This document shows positions 25,000 through 37,660 of a stretch of 64,000 bases of DNA, piece after piece (the first letter of the stretch is position 1; each line of letters begins with the position of its first letter). The notes beneath the pieces are model-generated. The model was not told the DNA's origin, did not search any database, and worked only from the letters and a program-made list of their open reading frames with translations. This stretch comes from Marchantia polymorpha subsp. ruderalis. Its lineage: Eukaryota; Streptophyta; Marchantiopsida; Marchantiales; Marchantiaceae. A program made the position numbers and the translations under genes. Where the stretch lies: the NCBI GenBank assembly GCA_037833965.1, contig AP031353.1, positions 24,616,501 to 24,680,500 of the forward strand, written 5' to 3'.

Positions 25000-25530
25000 C
25001 ACTGATAATAGACGTAGAACATCTGCGTCGCTAGAACCAGGTCCTGTTCTTCGACTCAAGAGCCAGACCAGACCCATGGGGATCTACGAGTCCAGCCGGT
25101 CGCTTGAGTGTCTGAAAAGCAAAGACAATTCTCCCGTCTAGCCGCTGCTATTCATATTTGGTCCTTGGGTCCCTGTGCGTGTTGCGAAAGAGTAAACGAT
25201 TAACACTGTTTCAATAATGATACTACAGTCACGACGCTTTTCTCTGCGCAATTTTTCAACACTTACAGGCGACGATACCTCGGATCGAAAAGCTCCGAGA
25301 ACGAACTTGCTGAGTCTCGCAGAGACTGTACCGAAAGAAGACTGCCATCTTCGAAGCTTTTTGCTGTTACGAAATGCGACCTCCTTCTCTTATGAATGGA
25401 TCCTATCAGAGGTATTGGGGATCCCGACCGAAACGTCTCTGCGCTGGCAGTCTGTATTCCTGCTGATCTCATAAAACTTAGGATCCTCATTACCTTGCCA
25501 TTCACGCTTAGAATCTTAGACCGGTCCAAA
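25000..25530 (+). repeat. Promoter-side module, copy 1 of 4
   Basis: Diverged copies share blocks such as AGACGTAGAACATCTGCGTC, GCTAGAACCAG, GAGCCAGACCAGACCC and CGATACCTC. The four copies lie at about 25000-25530, 28575-29090, 29815-30350 and 35735-36235. Only copies 1 and 3 are followed by a first exon. They mark the edges of the duplicated units. Confidence 0.8.
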
Positions 25531-25744
25531 ATTACAAAACCTTAGACCGGTCTAAACTCAATGTGTTCATTGATTTTAGTCAATGAACACATCTAAAAGG
25601 TAAAAGGCTCATTAACTCTTTGTTGACATATCATCAACTTGCTTGAGACACAGCGAATGCTGGGCTGCGGGAACAATATCTATAAATGCCAGACATGAAT
25701 CCAATCAGTCCAATCTCCAATCCGAACGTAACGTCGATGCCAGG

Positions 25745-26088
25745 ATGGTATTGGGTCATTTTATTGTACTTCTAGCATGTATTCTCGTTGGCTCCTCTAC
25801 CACAGTTTTAAACAGAGCGAACTGGCCGTCATAAGCCTCTACTTCTGTCTTGTATCATTCACAATCTGACGAGTCCGATCAAAATTTCATCCGATCTATC
25901 TATAACATCCAACGTCTTCGTGCAGCAGAGTTCAAGGCAAAGGACCTAGATCATCTCGACCATCGACGAATACAGCGGCTTGCGTCAAAGATTCATCACA
26001 TTCGAGAGTGATTTTTTCATTATCATGCAACCGACTCTAGGTTCCATGGGTTCTCACAAGCAGTTACGTTGCTCGAAGTTAGCTTTGG
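25745..26088 (+). pseudogene. Truncated first exon of a receptor-like protein gene
   Basis: Homologous to exon 1 of the intact gene at 30535. It starts with a signal peptide (MVLGHFIVLLACILVGSSTT), has a TATAAAT box at 25681 at the same distance as in the intact copy, and ends at the same GTAAGT donor (26089). A G-to-T change makes TAA after NWPS, and small indels follow, so it cannot encode the full exon. The leucine-rich-repeat exon is absent downstream. Confidence 0.85.
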
Positions 26089-26195
26089 GTAAGTGAAAGA
26101 CGCTGGCTCCATTTTACGATTGGTATTTTCCAGCTGTGTTCAAAGTTACCAGAATGAGCATATGATACCTTGTAGGTTTGAATGAAGGCTTTGAG

Positions 26196-26307
26196 ACTTA
26201 TTGCCAAAGCTTACTTCCAACAACGAAATTGCTTGTGAGAACCTATGGTACCTGGAATCAGTTTCATGATCATGAAAAAATCCCTCTCGAACGTGATGAA
26301 TCTTTGG
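26196..26307 (-). repeat. Inverted copy of the 3' end of exon 1
   Basis: On the minus strand this encodes HHVREGFFHDHETDSRYH and SLLEVSFG, matching the exon 1 tail of the intact gene (HQIREESFHHHDHKTDSM and SFLEVSFG). It lies about 110 bp from the plus-strand pseudo-exon, exactly where the missing second exon should be, so it marks the breakpoint of the deletion. Confidence 0.75.
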
Positions 26308-26893
26308 CGGGATTGTGCAACGAAGAGCAGTGCACACTTTTGTCTAGAGAGTTTGAATCGGGTTGATTATAACACAATAAGGCTGATGAGATATGCAACA
26401 GTTAATATGGAGGTTATGCATGCTTCACCTCAGATCTAGCTGATCTTAATGAAAATTCCTGTGTCCTGAATTCGATTAAGAATTGAATGTCTTCTTGATA
26501 CTTGTCTTTCAGGATGTGATTCATTGGCGTTTGTTTATCACGTCAAGATGGTCAATGAGAAGACCTCAATCAGTTTACAGTAACCCTTGAATACTTTTCG
26601 ATTTCCATTTCTACATACTGATAAAATACTTTTGTGAAAGAAAGCTTAATAAAGGATACCCGTGTATATTTACTAAAACCGCGAAAATTAAGATTTTGAA
26701 TTGTAAATAATGTTAAATTTTAAGACATGTTAAGACCCTTAAGACAATTTTCAAGTATTAAAAGCCATAATATATCAATCAAAAACATTGAAATAGATGA
26801 TATAATTGTTAAATGACAAAAAACATAACATTTTAATATTTTAGTTTTGAAATAATTGACACAGTCTTCAAGTGATACAATATTGTAACATGA

Positions 26894-27115
26894 TAATTTC
26901 AAATCTTCATAGTCATCATACAGATTTCGAATGAAAAAAATACCATAACCTGACATTTCCAAATCTGGATAGTCTCCAAAGAGATTTCGAATGAAAAAAA
27001 TACCATAACCTGACATTTTCAAATCTTCATAGTCTCCAAACAGATTTATAATGAAAAAACCAGAGCCCAAAATTTTCAAATCTTCAAAGTCTTCAAACAG
27101 TTTTACAGAGATGTT
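26894..27115. repeat. AT-rich minisatellite, about 60-bp unit
   Basis: Three to four tandem copies of a 60-bp unit containing CATAGTCTCCAAACAGATTT or variants and AATACCATAACCTGACAT. A diverged array lies at the matching place in unit 2 (about 34370-34530), so it predates the duplication. Confidence 0.85.
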
Positions 27116-28574
27116 AACCATAAGATAATAAATTCAAATTTCCATAGAGATTATAGTATCTGTTTTTAAATTCATGTACATTTCAATATCTTCATATTTG
27201 TTTATGCGAAGAATTTATGCGTAATATCTGTATGCTTTTAAAAAGAAACAACTGACATAAAAATGAACCATTTAGAACAGAATTCAATATCAAGGTTTTT
27301 GTTCACATCCAAGTATCTGGTCTACAGATCATTTACGATATGAAAAGTCTGGAAATGACAGAGGCATAAACGTTTATTCAATTTGATCATTCAGAATATA
27401 CTTTTGTACTCTCTTGATCTTGAATATACTTTTGGGACAGGAATGAGATTTCTATAATCTTCATCTCATAACACTCATTGAAGATTGTAACTAACGGACT
27501 TCAGATCATTGAAAAACAATTATTTTCTTGTAATGGATCATACTTGCAGTAAATATAGTAATAAGAGATGCAATAGAACACTTTGCGTAACTTAATGTCT
27601 GAACAATGTATTCTTCTACATATAATCACTAGTCAGGCTTATGTTATATCAACCTCATGATCTTTGAATTTCTTGATCAATCAGATACTTTTCTTTTAGG
27701 CGTCAGATCTGTTCGAATTCCAATAGAATAAAATCAAACGTGAACGTATCAGCACAAGGCTATGGGTATATGATGATATGGAGATTCAATTGAGAACAAT
27801 CGTTAGGATAATGAAATGCCCCAGATGGAGTTATCAACGAAGTTTTCACGTGGGGATATCGACTTTTTCCCTCACTGGACTTTCTTCCGACACTGGCTGC
27901 TGTCTTGGTAGAGAGAGACATCGTTAACCCAAGACTGACGCGCTATATGCAGCTCAGATGAGGGGATTCGGGAGTGAACGAGGTCATGAGGTTAGGCCTG
28001 ATGCGGTTTTTGATGTTTGTCCATTATATGAGAACAGATTTTTGCATCGGGTACGAGTTACTGCAACGCTGAAAGTAGCTAGAAAGGCGAACTGCATGAA
28101 TGTCCTTCCTTTTGGCGCAGAGAGCATGCGCGACGACAGTCCACCAGGTGCATTTGTTTGTGAGCAGGAGAACTCCATCGCCCGTGGCAGTCAGTAGCGC
28201 AAGTGAACTTGCACTTTTCTGGAAATCTCGAGTATAAACCCCGGGGCTTGCGAAAGAGAGTCAACGAATTGCTCGACGATGAAACTGGTGCTTCCTGTCC
28301 TCTTGCATCGAACTGCCCACGTTGTGCACTTGAGTTCAAAAAAAATGATTTTAACGAAATCCAAGAAATAATTAATATATATATATATATATATTTATAT
28401 TCAAACGTTTTGGTCTTTAATTGAATAGTGATATGACGTGATTGAACACTTGTGATTTCTGATTGATGTTTGACAAATTCAGCACTCTCCCTAGTCATGC
28501 TAAACCCACGATAATACACTGTCCAAACATTGAAATTCATATCAACAAACAATAAAATTGGAATTACTGCAGCA

Positions 28575-29090
28575 CTGTTAATAGACGTAGCCTATCTTCG
28601 TCGCTAGAAACAGATCCTGTTTTTTTGACTCAAGAAGTAGACCAGACCCATGGGGAGCTACGAGCCCGGTCAGTCGATGGAGTAAAAGCAAGACAATTAT
28701 CCCGTCTAGCCGCTGGTCTTCATATTTGGTCCTTCGGCCCTGTGCGTGTTGCGAAAGAGTAAACGTTAACACTGTTTCAATAATGATACTACAGTCATGA
28801 CGCTTGTCTCAGCTCAATTTTTCAAAACTAACAAGCGACGATACCTCAGAAAAGCTCCGAGATCGAACTTGCAGAGTCTCGTAGAGACTGTACCGAATGA
28901 GAACTGTAATATTCCAAGCTTTTTTTCTAATACGAAATGCGACGTTCTTCTCTAGTCAATGGATCTAATCAGAGGTATTGGAGACCTGACCGATAGGTCT
29001 CAAAAGACCTCTCGGTCTATCGGCATATAGGTAGTCTGTATTCCTGCTGAGCTCGGAAAACTTAGGGCCTTCATTACGTTGCCATTCAAA
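28575..29090 (+). repeat. Promoter-side module, copy 2 of 4
   Basis: Lies at the end of unit 1 and is not followed by an exon. Its position corresponds to copy 4 (35735-36235) at the end of unit 2. Confidence 0.75.
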
Positions 29091-29814
29091 CTATACTTCC
29101 AACACAAAATCTGGCTTTGTGTATACTTTCAAAACATATGAATCCCTCAAATCCAGTTATTCGTATCATTTTATTCACTAACATGAATTCATCTCCTACT
29201 AAGGATGATTTATATGACTTCAAATCCAATGAAGTCTGAATTATTTTCTCTTCAACATCTGTCTTTTTCCTCTACATAATAAAATATTATTGAATTGACA
29301 TAAATTCAGACCTATATGTATGAGAGCATGCCCAGTAGAATATGACAATTACTCTAAATCTACATGATTCAGGATTATATATATGATAGACTAAGCTATC
29401 AACCTTTTGCTTCCACAATCTTTTATCGTTTCTAATGCTTGAAAGTCATCTCACCGGTTCGTAATACATAGCAATTGTCTGTCTGTAGGTGATATTCTTC
29501 TATTTTTCTGCATAAAATTTCTTCTCATTACTTCTTTCCCAATCAGATTACGCAAGAGCACATCAGGGTCCATGCCGTTTTGCAAGCTCTTTTCATCTGC
29601 CACTGCCAATTTGTCGTTATAACCACTCACCCATCGAATTTAGGATAAGAGAAAGCAGTCCTTGCAGAACAGGAAGTAAATAAATAGTCCTCAATTACAA
29701 TGTCTCTCCGAAGTTGGTCCTAGTCCTGAGTCGGGAGATAATCATTGACATGCTGTATATGCATGTGCTATACTGTGGTATGCTACTGTATGCTGTATAC
29801 TAGTGCTATACTGC

Positions 29815-30350
29815 TATTCATAGACGTAGAACATCTGCGTCGCTAGAACCAGCTCCTGTTCTTTGAATCAAGAGCCAGACCAGACCCCTTGGGGATCTAC
29901 GAGCGCGGCCGGTCGCTGAAGTGTCTGCAAAAGCAAGACAATTCTCTACATTTTTGGTTCTTCGGCCCTGTGGGTTTTGCGAAAGACTATACGATTAACA
30001 CCGTTTCAGTGATGACACTACAGTCACGACGCCTTTCTCGGCCCAATTTTTCAGCACATACAAGTGACGATATCTCAGATCGAAAAGCTCCGAAATGGAC
30101 TTCCCGAGTCTGGTAGAGACTCGTGAAGTTCAAAGGCAAAGAAAGAGGACTGGCATCTTTCAACTTTTTGCTCTGACGAAATGCGACCTTCTTCTCTAGT
30201 CAATGGATCTAATCTGAGGTATTGGATATCCCAACCGAAATGTCTCTGCGCTGGCAGTCTTTATTCCTGCTGAGCTTATAAAACTTAGGGTCTTCGTTAC
30301 GTTGCCCTTCATGCTGAGAATCTTAGACTGGTCCAAAAGCCCAAAAGCTC
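29815..30350 (+). repeat. Promoter-side module, copy 3 of 4 (upstream of intact gene)
   Basis: This copy lies between about 185 and 720 bp upstream of ATG 30535 and is the only one in front of an intact gene, so it may hold promoter elements. Confidence 0.75.
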
Positions 30351-30470
30351 GCGAGTACATTTTATTTTAGTTAATGAACACATGTAAATGGTAAAAGGCT
30401 CATTAACTCTTTGTTGACATAACATCTACTTGCTTGAGAAACAGCGAAAGCTGAGCCTGGGAGCAGCATC

Positions 30471-30477
30471 TATAAAT
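30471..30477 (+). promoter_or_regulatory. TATA box of the LRR receptor-like protein gene
   Basis: TATAAAT, 64 bp upstream of ATG 30535. It is conserved at the same spacing in the pseudo-copy (25681). Confidence 0.65.
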
Positions 30478-30534
30478 GCCAGACTTGAATCCCATTATTT
30501 CAACCTCCAATCCCACCGTAACATTGATGTCAAG

Positions 30535-33500
30535 ATGGCACCAACTCATTTCATTATACTCGTAGCATGTTTTCTTGTTGGCTCCTCTGCCAAGGTTTCC
30601 ATCCGAGAGAACGGGCCGTCAGAAGCCTCTAGTTCTCTCAAGCGTCTTTCCTATGAGCGTATTCGTGCAGCAGAGTTAAAGGAAAGGGACCTAGATCGTC
30701 CAGATCATCGACAATTACAGTTGTCTGCGTCAAAGATTCATCAAATTCGAGAGGAATCTTTTCATCATCATGATCATAAAACCGACTCCATGTCCCATGG
30801 TTTGTCACACGCAGTTTCATTCCTGGAAGTTAGCTTTGGGTAAGTGAAAGACGCTGGCTCCATTTTACGATTGATTCTTCCCAGATTGTGTAGAAAGTTA
30901 CCAGAATGAGCAAATGAAACCTCGTATTGCCAAATCAAGGATTCTTTCCAGATTGAGTTATGCTGTTAAGTTCCTTTTTCAGGGAAGCTGATGCTCTTCT
31001 CGCGTTCAAGGACGGGATCGGGAACTACTCCGAGGGTTCCTTGGATGATTGGACTCCTGACAAGCGATCAGAGTATTGTTCGTGGACCGGAGTCACTTGC
31101 AATAGTCGGCTTCGTGTTACTGCTCTTCACTTGTCTTCGCTGGATTTGACTGGCTCTCTGGGCCCTTCGTTGAGCAATCTTTCGTACCTGGAAGAGCTCC
31201 ATCTGGAACAAAACTTTCTGGAAGGCAAGATTCCTCCGGAGTTGGGACGGCTCTCGAGGTTACGAATCCTGAACCTGGAAGACAATTGGCTCTACGGAAA
31301 CATTCCTAAAGAGCTGGGAAATCTGACAAGCTTGCAGGTACTGAGCCTTGGCTCTCAGGGATTGTGGTTCAATGGAACGATTCCAGAAGAGCTCGGGCAG
31401 CTCTCGGAATTACGGTTTCTAAATCTCGGAGGTGTGAATAACTCAGATTGGGAGAAATTCTATCCCTATCAATTGACTCATGGAGATACCAATAAACTCA
31501 GAGGCACAATTCCCAGGTCCCTAGGAAACTGCACAAAGCTGCGGTACTTGGATTTCTACGGCAACCACCATCTTACAGGTGTGATCCCAGAGGAGCTTGG
31601 AAAGCTTATACATCTGGAGTATCTCAGTTTTGAGATAAACAAACTCACAGGAGCTGTACCACATCAACTAGGGAATTTGACCATATGCGAATTCCTTAAT
31701 TTTGGATCCAACGCACTGCAAGGTCATCTACCCGAAGGACTTGCAAATCTGTCTCGGCTCGTCTTCCTCGATGTGGGGAACAACTTTTTCACCGGAAACC
31801 TGGTCCATGTCAGTTCCACATCATGGTCTGAATTAGTAGAGCTTTTTGCACGAAACAATTCATTTAGTGGAAAATTTCCTGAGCTCCTCCTCTCTTGTCG
31901 CAACTTGGTATTTTTGGATCTGAGCAGGAACAACTTCAGTGGTAATCTGCCTGCGGACCTTGGGAGGCTGTCAGGTGCGCAGTACATCTCCGTCCGGGGC
32001 AATATGTTCGGAGGAGAGCTCCCTGAATCTTTAACAAACATCAGCTTGCTCGCCTTTCTGGACCTCATAGGAAACAAGTTCACTGGTCCTTTGCATGCGC
32101 TGAAGAATTCAACACTCCTGTCTGTTATGCTTTTGGGAGGCGGGAACTCATTCGCGGGAAGTCTGGCGGATGAGATGGTGAGGTCCTGGCGGACAGTGGA
32201 GGAATTGAATCTCGACTCGAATGCTCTGATAGGAAAGATCCCTAGAGCCCTAGGTAATATTACCCAGCTCAAATTTTTGTATTTAAGTGGAAACAAGTTT
32301 GATGGAGTAATTCCTGAAGAGCTCGGAGACCTGCAAAAGTTGCTATCGTTGTCTTTGAACGACAATGAACTCACGGGAAAGATTCCGGCTAGTTTGGGGA
32401 ACCTGCAGAAAGCCCAATTTATCTCCATGGATTATAACAATCTAACAGGCTCCATACCTCGCCAGTTAAGCAACCTCACCAACATCATGTTCTTGAATCT
32501 TGATATGAACCATCTTACGGGTGAGATTCCACCAGATTTGGGTAAGCTACAGACCTTGTTAGGACTCTACGTCGACAATAACCATATAACGGGGGAGATT
32601 CCACCAGAGTTGGGTAACCTACAGACCTTGTTAACCCTCATGCTTGACAAGAACAATCTCACTGGCAACATTCCAGTTACCCTATCCAACTGCAGTGCCC
32701 TACGTTTTATCAGCCTAACTTACAACTCTATGGAAGGACAGCTGTCGCATATAGATTTCGCAGGACTAGAATCTCTGAGAGTGCTGTTCCTTAACGGGAA
32801 TCAGTTCAGTGGACTCTTTCCCGTAAACTTTTGGAACTGTTCTCATCTAGAGTTGTTGGATTTGAGTAGAAATCATTTCTCGGGGATGCTGCCAAAGATA
32901 GATGTCCTAAATCCGCAGCTACATCACCCGCTGTCACAGGGGTTGAATTTGAGCTCGTTGGGAGTTTTGAGTCTGGCGTACAACTACTTCAGCGGCTTCA
33001 TACCTTATTGGATCTGGAACCTGCCCACTCTACATGTGCTTGACCTTTCTTCCAACGCTTTCACCGGTGTATTGCCTCAGGACCTCTCAGGATTGGTGGG
33101 TTTCAAGCAACCTGCGAAGGAGAATAAGTATTACTTGCAATACTTGTACTCTTATGAGAGGATATCACTCAGAAAAGCAGAAAGTACTTTGCAATACTGG
33201 TATTTGTCGCCAAATATGAACTTGTTGGATATTTCTGGCAATCAATTTATTGGCGAAATACCTGCGGAGTTGGGCACATTGCTTGTTCTTAAATACCTCT
33301 TCATGGCGGACAACAATTTTGAGGGATCTATCCCCGCCGAGCTGGGAGAAATTCCTGACCTAGTAGAGCTGGATTTATCGCGAAACCAGCTATCGGGTCC
33401 AATCCCAATGTCACTAAGCAGACTGCGATTGGGTTATCTCAACTTGTCGCTCAATCAACTATGTGGTCCGATTCCTACTGCAGATGCTTTCGACACGCGC

Positions 33501-33812
33501 TTGTATGGATCCTTTTTGCCTGGAAATCCAAAACTGTGTGGAGCTTCCATAAACAAGATCTGCGAATCTTATGCCTTTAGTTGTGGTGGTGATCTTGATA
33601 CTAGTACCGTCATCAAGCGGGCAGAGTCGTGGAGTTTGTTCTTTCATGGTGAGTTCATGACAGCCTTCTCAGTAGGAGCTTCAGTTGGTTTCGCAACTGT
33701 GATCGGCTTGGTCACTATGGTGCCAGCCTTGAGAAATAGGTTCTTATTTGCACAACATGGAACAATGGACCATGCTGAGCCTGACTATGGTCTCTTTCAC
33801 CGGCCTACTTAG
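30535..33812 (+). CDS. Leucine-rich-repeat receptor-like protein (two exons)
   Basis: Cell-surface LRR receptor-like protein without a kinase, likely a ligand-binding partner of a receptor kinase in defence or development. Exons 30535-30839 and 30983-33812, joined in phase across a GTAAGT...TTTTTCAG intron, give 1,044 residues. Exon 1 encodes a signal peptide (MAPTHFIILVACFLVGSSA) and an unusual 80-residue linker with a His-rich patch. Exon 2 opens with an LRRNT domain (EADALLAFKDGIG; cysteines in YCSWTGVTC), followed by more than twenty plant-type repeats with the L-x-G-x-I-P-x-E-L-G-x-L core, an island region, a Cys-rich cap (LCGASINKICESYAFSC), a membrane segment (FSVGASVGFATVIGLVTMV) and a cytoplasmic tail of about 30 residues. 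No intracellular kinase follows before the 3' flank. The first exon is duplicated at 25745. The many N-x-S/T sites in the ectodomain fit glycosylation. Confidence 0.92.
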
Positions 33813-35734
33813 ACATAAATATCGGGAGATGGGAAACTGTCAACACACGAATTCATATGATGACGTATGAATTCGATGTCAAATCGGGGGCAGTGCGTGG
33901 ACTTACGTAGAAGCTTGTAACATAGCCAGTTAACGAGTGCAGATTACGAGATTGTGCAACTAAGAGAAGTGAGCACTTTCTAGAGAATTTGAATCAGATT
34001 GATAATACTGCAAGATAGCTGATGAGATGTGCAACATTAAGGTTGAGGTTGTGCATGGCTCATCTCAGATCTAGCTGATAACAATAAAAATTCTTTGTAC
34101 TGAATTTGATTCAGAGTTGAATTTCGTCTGGAAGCTTGTCTTTCATTATTTGATTCATCTACGTTTGTTTTCCACGCCAAGATTGTAATTGAATATAATA
34201 AACTCAATCGGTTCATAGTAAGCCTTGAGTACTTTTCAATTTCCATTTCTACTTATTGAGAAAATACTTTTGTCAAAGAAAGCTTACTAGACGATGCTTG
34301 TGGATATTTACTAAAACCGTGGAAACTAATATTGTGACTTGAAATATAACTTAGTTTAGTTAATAAGTTTAATTCAAATTCTCATAGTAACTAAACAGAT
34401 ATAAAGTGAGAAAAATCTATAACCCTAGATTTTCAAATTTTCATAGTCATTAAAACAGATATAAGATGAAAAAATACCTTAACGTAACATCTTAAATCTT
34501 CATAGTCATCAAACAGATTAAACATTTGGGACATAAAGTTGATTTTTATATTCTTCATCTCATAACAATCATCTAGTTTTTTAACAAACCAACTTCAGAT
34601 CAGTGCAATACCTAATTTCTTGTAATGGACCATACTTGCAATAAGTATTGTAATAAGAAATGCAATAAGTACACTTTAGCTTACTTAACTTACAATTAAA
34701 CCTAATGTCTTAACAATGTATCCTTTCTACACATACGTCACTAGTCAGGCTCATGTTATATCAGCCTCACTATATTTGATTTTCTAAATCAATCAGATCC
34801 TTTTCTTTCGGGCGTCAGTTCAGTTCGGGCGTCAGTTCGAATTCCAATAGTTAAGAATCAAACGTGAACTTATCAACACAAGCTTATGGATATATGATAA
34901 TATGGAAATTCAATTGAGAATTATCGTAAGGATAATGAAATGCCCCAGATGGAGGTATCAACGAAGTTTTCACGTGGGGATGTCGACTTTTTCCCTCACT
35001 GGACTTTCTTCCGACACTGGCTGCTGTCTTGGTAGAGAGAGACATCGGTAACCCATGACTGACGCGCTACATGCAGCTCAAATGAGGAGAATCGGGAGTG
35101 AACGAGGTCATGAGGTTAGGCCTGATGCGGTTTTTGATGTTTGTCCACTATATGATAACAGATTTTTGCATCGGGTACGAGTTACTGCAACGCTGAAGGA
35201 AGCTAGAAAGGCAAACCGCATGAATGTCCTTCCTTTTGGGGCAGAGAGCATGCGCGACGACAGTTCACCAGCCGCATTTGTTTGTCAGCAGGAGAGCCTC
35301 ATCGCCCGTGGCAGTCAGTAGCGCAAGTGAACTTGCACTTTTCTGGAAATCTGGAGTCTAATCCCCGGTACTTGCGAAAGAGAGTCAACGGATTGCTCGA
35401 CAATGAAACTGGCGCTTCCTGAACCCTTTGATCGGACTGTCACACATTGTGCACTTGAGTCATTACTCGAATTCAGAATGTTGTGAACAAAAACCAAAAT
35501 ATATTTTATTTATTTATTTTTATTCAGATTAAATTTTTTTATTGGCTTCAAATGATTAGTGATATGGATGTGATTCAACACTTGTGATATCCGATGATGT
35601 TTGACAAATTCAATAGTCGCCACAGTCATACTAAACCCACAATAATACACAGCTAAAAAATTGTAATTAATATCAACAATCAATATATATCGAGTTACTT
35701 TTAAAAATAGAAACGTATTTACTGCAGGACTGTT
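33813..35734. other. 3' flank of the LRR gene, no further gene
   Basis: Matches 26308-28560 of unit 1. It includes the diverged 60-bp minisatellite (about 34370-34530) and an 80-codon open frame at 35082-35321 whose counterpart is 27958-28197. The two copies differ mostly at amino-acid-changing positions, so I do not call it a gene. Confidence 0.6.
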
Positions 35735-36235
35735 AATTGACGTAGCCCATCTTCCTCGCTAGAACCAGGCCCTGTTTTTTGAACTAAGAGCCAGACCAGA
35801 CCCATAGACCCAGGCTCGTAGCTCCCCAGCTACAAGCACGGCCGGTCGATGGAGTGTCTGTAAAAGCAAGAAAATAACCCCGTCTACCCGCTGCTATTCA
35901 TATTTGATCCTTCGATTAACACTGTCTCAATAATGATAATACGACGCTGTTCTCGGCGCAGTTTTTCAAGACTTACAAGCGACGATACCTCAGATCGAAA
36001 AGCTCCTAGATCGATCTTGCCGAGTCTCGTAGAGACTGTACCGAAAGAGGACTGCCATCTTCCAAGCTTCCAAGTTTTTGCTGTTACGAAATGCGACCTT
36101 CTTCTCTAGTCAATGGGTCTAATCCGAGGTATTGGGAATCCCCACCGAAACGTCTCTACGCTGGCAGTCTGTATTCCTGCTGAGCTCATAAGCCTAGGGT
36201 CTTCATTACGTTGCCATTCATGCTTATAGTCTTAG
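35735..36235 (+). repeat. Promoter-side module, copy 4 of 4
   Basis: Ends unit 2. No exon follows; the retroelement nest begins about 480 bp later. Confidence 0.75.
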
Positions 36236-36713
36236 AGGAGGAAACCATCCACAAAACGTCCAGCAGTCCACTACCTTCTGATACACAGAACACCACAACC
36301 GTGCGGAGGTCACGAAAGAGATCCAAAGCCAAACGGTCTGGATTGACATGACACTTTGTGCGCCATTTAAAAATCTCCTAGAGTTTCTTCTTTTTCATTC
36401 CTTGTAGATAGTCTCAAACTTCAATAGGTCTCAAAGCCTCATGAGTCACACATTTGGAGCAGAATAAACTAACAATCTCCACAAGCGGATCAACAAATCT
36501 AGGGGCGATTCTTAGACTCCATGGTTGACATGGTCTGCATTGTTGTGATATCTTTTCTTCTTATCTTGAATCTTCACTAAAAGTGCACAGGGTTGCAAAG
36601 CCTTATGAGTACCGAATATAGTGCAGGATAGAAAAGAAGAAGCTCCAGTGTTCATCAAATAAGGGGGTTTTACCTAACATTTGATGTTTCATAGATTTCC
36701 TCGGACAGTAGCA
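36236..36713. other. Unassigned DNA before element B
   Basis: No gene or repeat recognised. This is the last host-type sequence before continuous retroelement DNA. Confidence 0.5.
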
Positions 36714-37129
36714 TGTGGTAACCCACTTTTTGTTTTTGTGCGGAATTTCAAACATTTTTGGAAAACAGTATCGCAGCAGCGACGGTAGATAGTAATCGGT
36801 ACACTAAAATAGAGTGAAAATGGATGATCGCGGGTCTCGTAGAATCCAGGAGAATCCAGGAGTTGGGCGCAATGTCCGAGACAAGCGCCATGGCCCGAAC
36901 GAACGGTTCCTACTGAGCGGAAGCGCCTTCGGCGCAAGCCGGAGAATACGCCTTTGGCGATAGACGCCTTCAGCGCTAGAGAAATCCCTTGTGACTGTAC
37001 CAATTCGTCACGCCTTGATCTAGTTAGGGTCTTGTTGGAAAGAACTTGACGCATTTGTTCTAACGAGCCTAAGAACTCTTGGAACGGATAAGGGATCACT
37101 GAGTTACAAGTGTCGGAAGTTATTTATAG

Positions 37130-37660
37130 GGGGCGCCTTCGGCGGAACGCCTTCAGCGACGGACGAGGAGCCTTCGGGTAAGGCGCCTTCGGCTCAAGGG
37201 TCAACGCCTTCGGTGGTGTACTCCTTTGCTTGAGCGCCTTTGGCGCCAGCGCATCAAGATTAGATCGACGCCTTCAGGGCAAGCGACTCCGTACGGTCCG
37301 CCTTCGGCGGTACGTCTTAGTCAGACACGTGCGCCTTTGGCTAAACGGAACTCTTGCGGCGAAAGCGCCTTCGGGGAGACAAGACAGATCAGCGGAAAGG
37401 ACAAGATAAGATGACTTTGGTCAATGCCTTCGGCTCAAGCGCCTTCGGCGATGCACATAAGTCGATGGACGTCTTCAAGGGTACGACTTCGGCGCTGCGG
37501 GTCAACGCCTTCGGCGGAAGATGTACGCCTTCGGCCGTGCGCCTTTGGCGGAACGCCTTCGGCGGTGCGGGTAGGGAAAGAATCGAGAATCGGCCAGAGG
37601 CAAAGGCCTCCGCCGCCACGCCTTCGGCAATACGCCTTCGGCGCTGCACGAGCACGGCTA
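37130..37660. repeat. Dispersed GCGCCTTCGGCG short palindromes
   Basis: Well over ten copies or near copies of CGCCTTCGGCG, a short interrupted palindrome, at irregular spacing through the 5' part of element B. The same motif is frequent in the ORFs of A and G and in the 5' part of D. Confidence 0.85.

Larger units (their letters stand above)
24480..29097. repeat. Segmental tandem duplication, unit 1 (LRR body deleted)
   Basis: Matches unit 2 in the same order: a short leader (about 24480-24600 matching 29098-29216), a promoter-side module (about 25000-25530 matching 29815-30350), a first exon (25745-26088 matching 30535-30839), the start of its intron, then 3'-flank sequence (about 26308-28560 matching 33950-35680) and a further promoter-side module (28575-29090 matching 35735-36235). 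The entire second exon (about 2.8 kb) is missing. Confidence 0.8.
29098..36235. repeat. Segmental tandem duplication, unit 2 (intact LRR gene)
   Basis: Second unit, holding leader, promoter-side module, both exons of the receptor-like protein gene, the 3' flank and a terminal promoter-side module. Similarity to unit 1 is readable by eye along non-coding DNA, with scattered substitutions and small indels. Confidence 0.8.

Noticed and set aside
25561..25592. 13-bp-arm inverted repeat upstream of the pseudo-exon
   Set aside because: Only one arm is kept in the intact copy, so it is unlikely to be a conserved regulatory site.
27958..28197. An 80-codon ORF present in both duplicated units (also 35082-35321)
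   Set aside because: Differences between the copies are mostly amino-acid changing and there is no recognisable domain, so shared openness is explained by recent duplication.
28370..28396. AT dinucleotide run as a functional element
   Set aside because: Ordinary microsatellite in AT-rich DNA.
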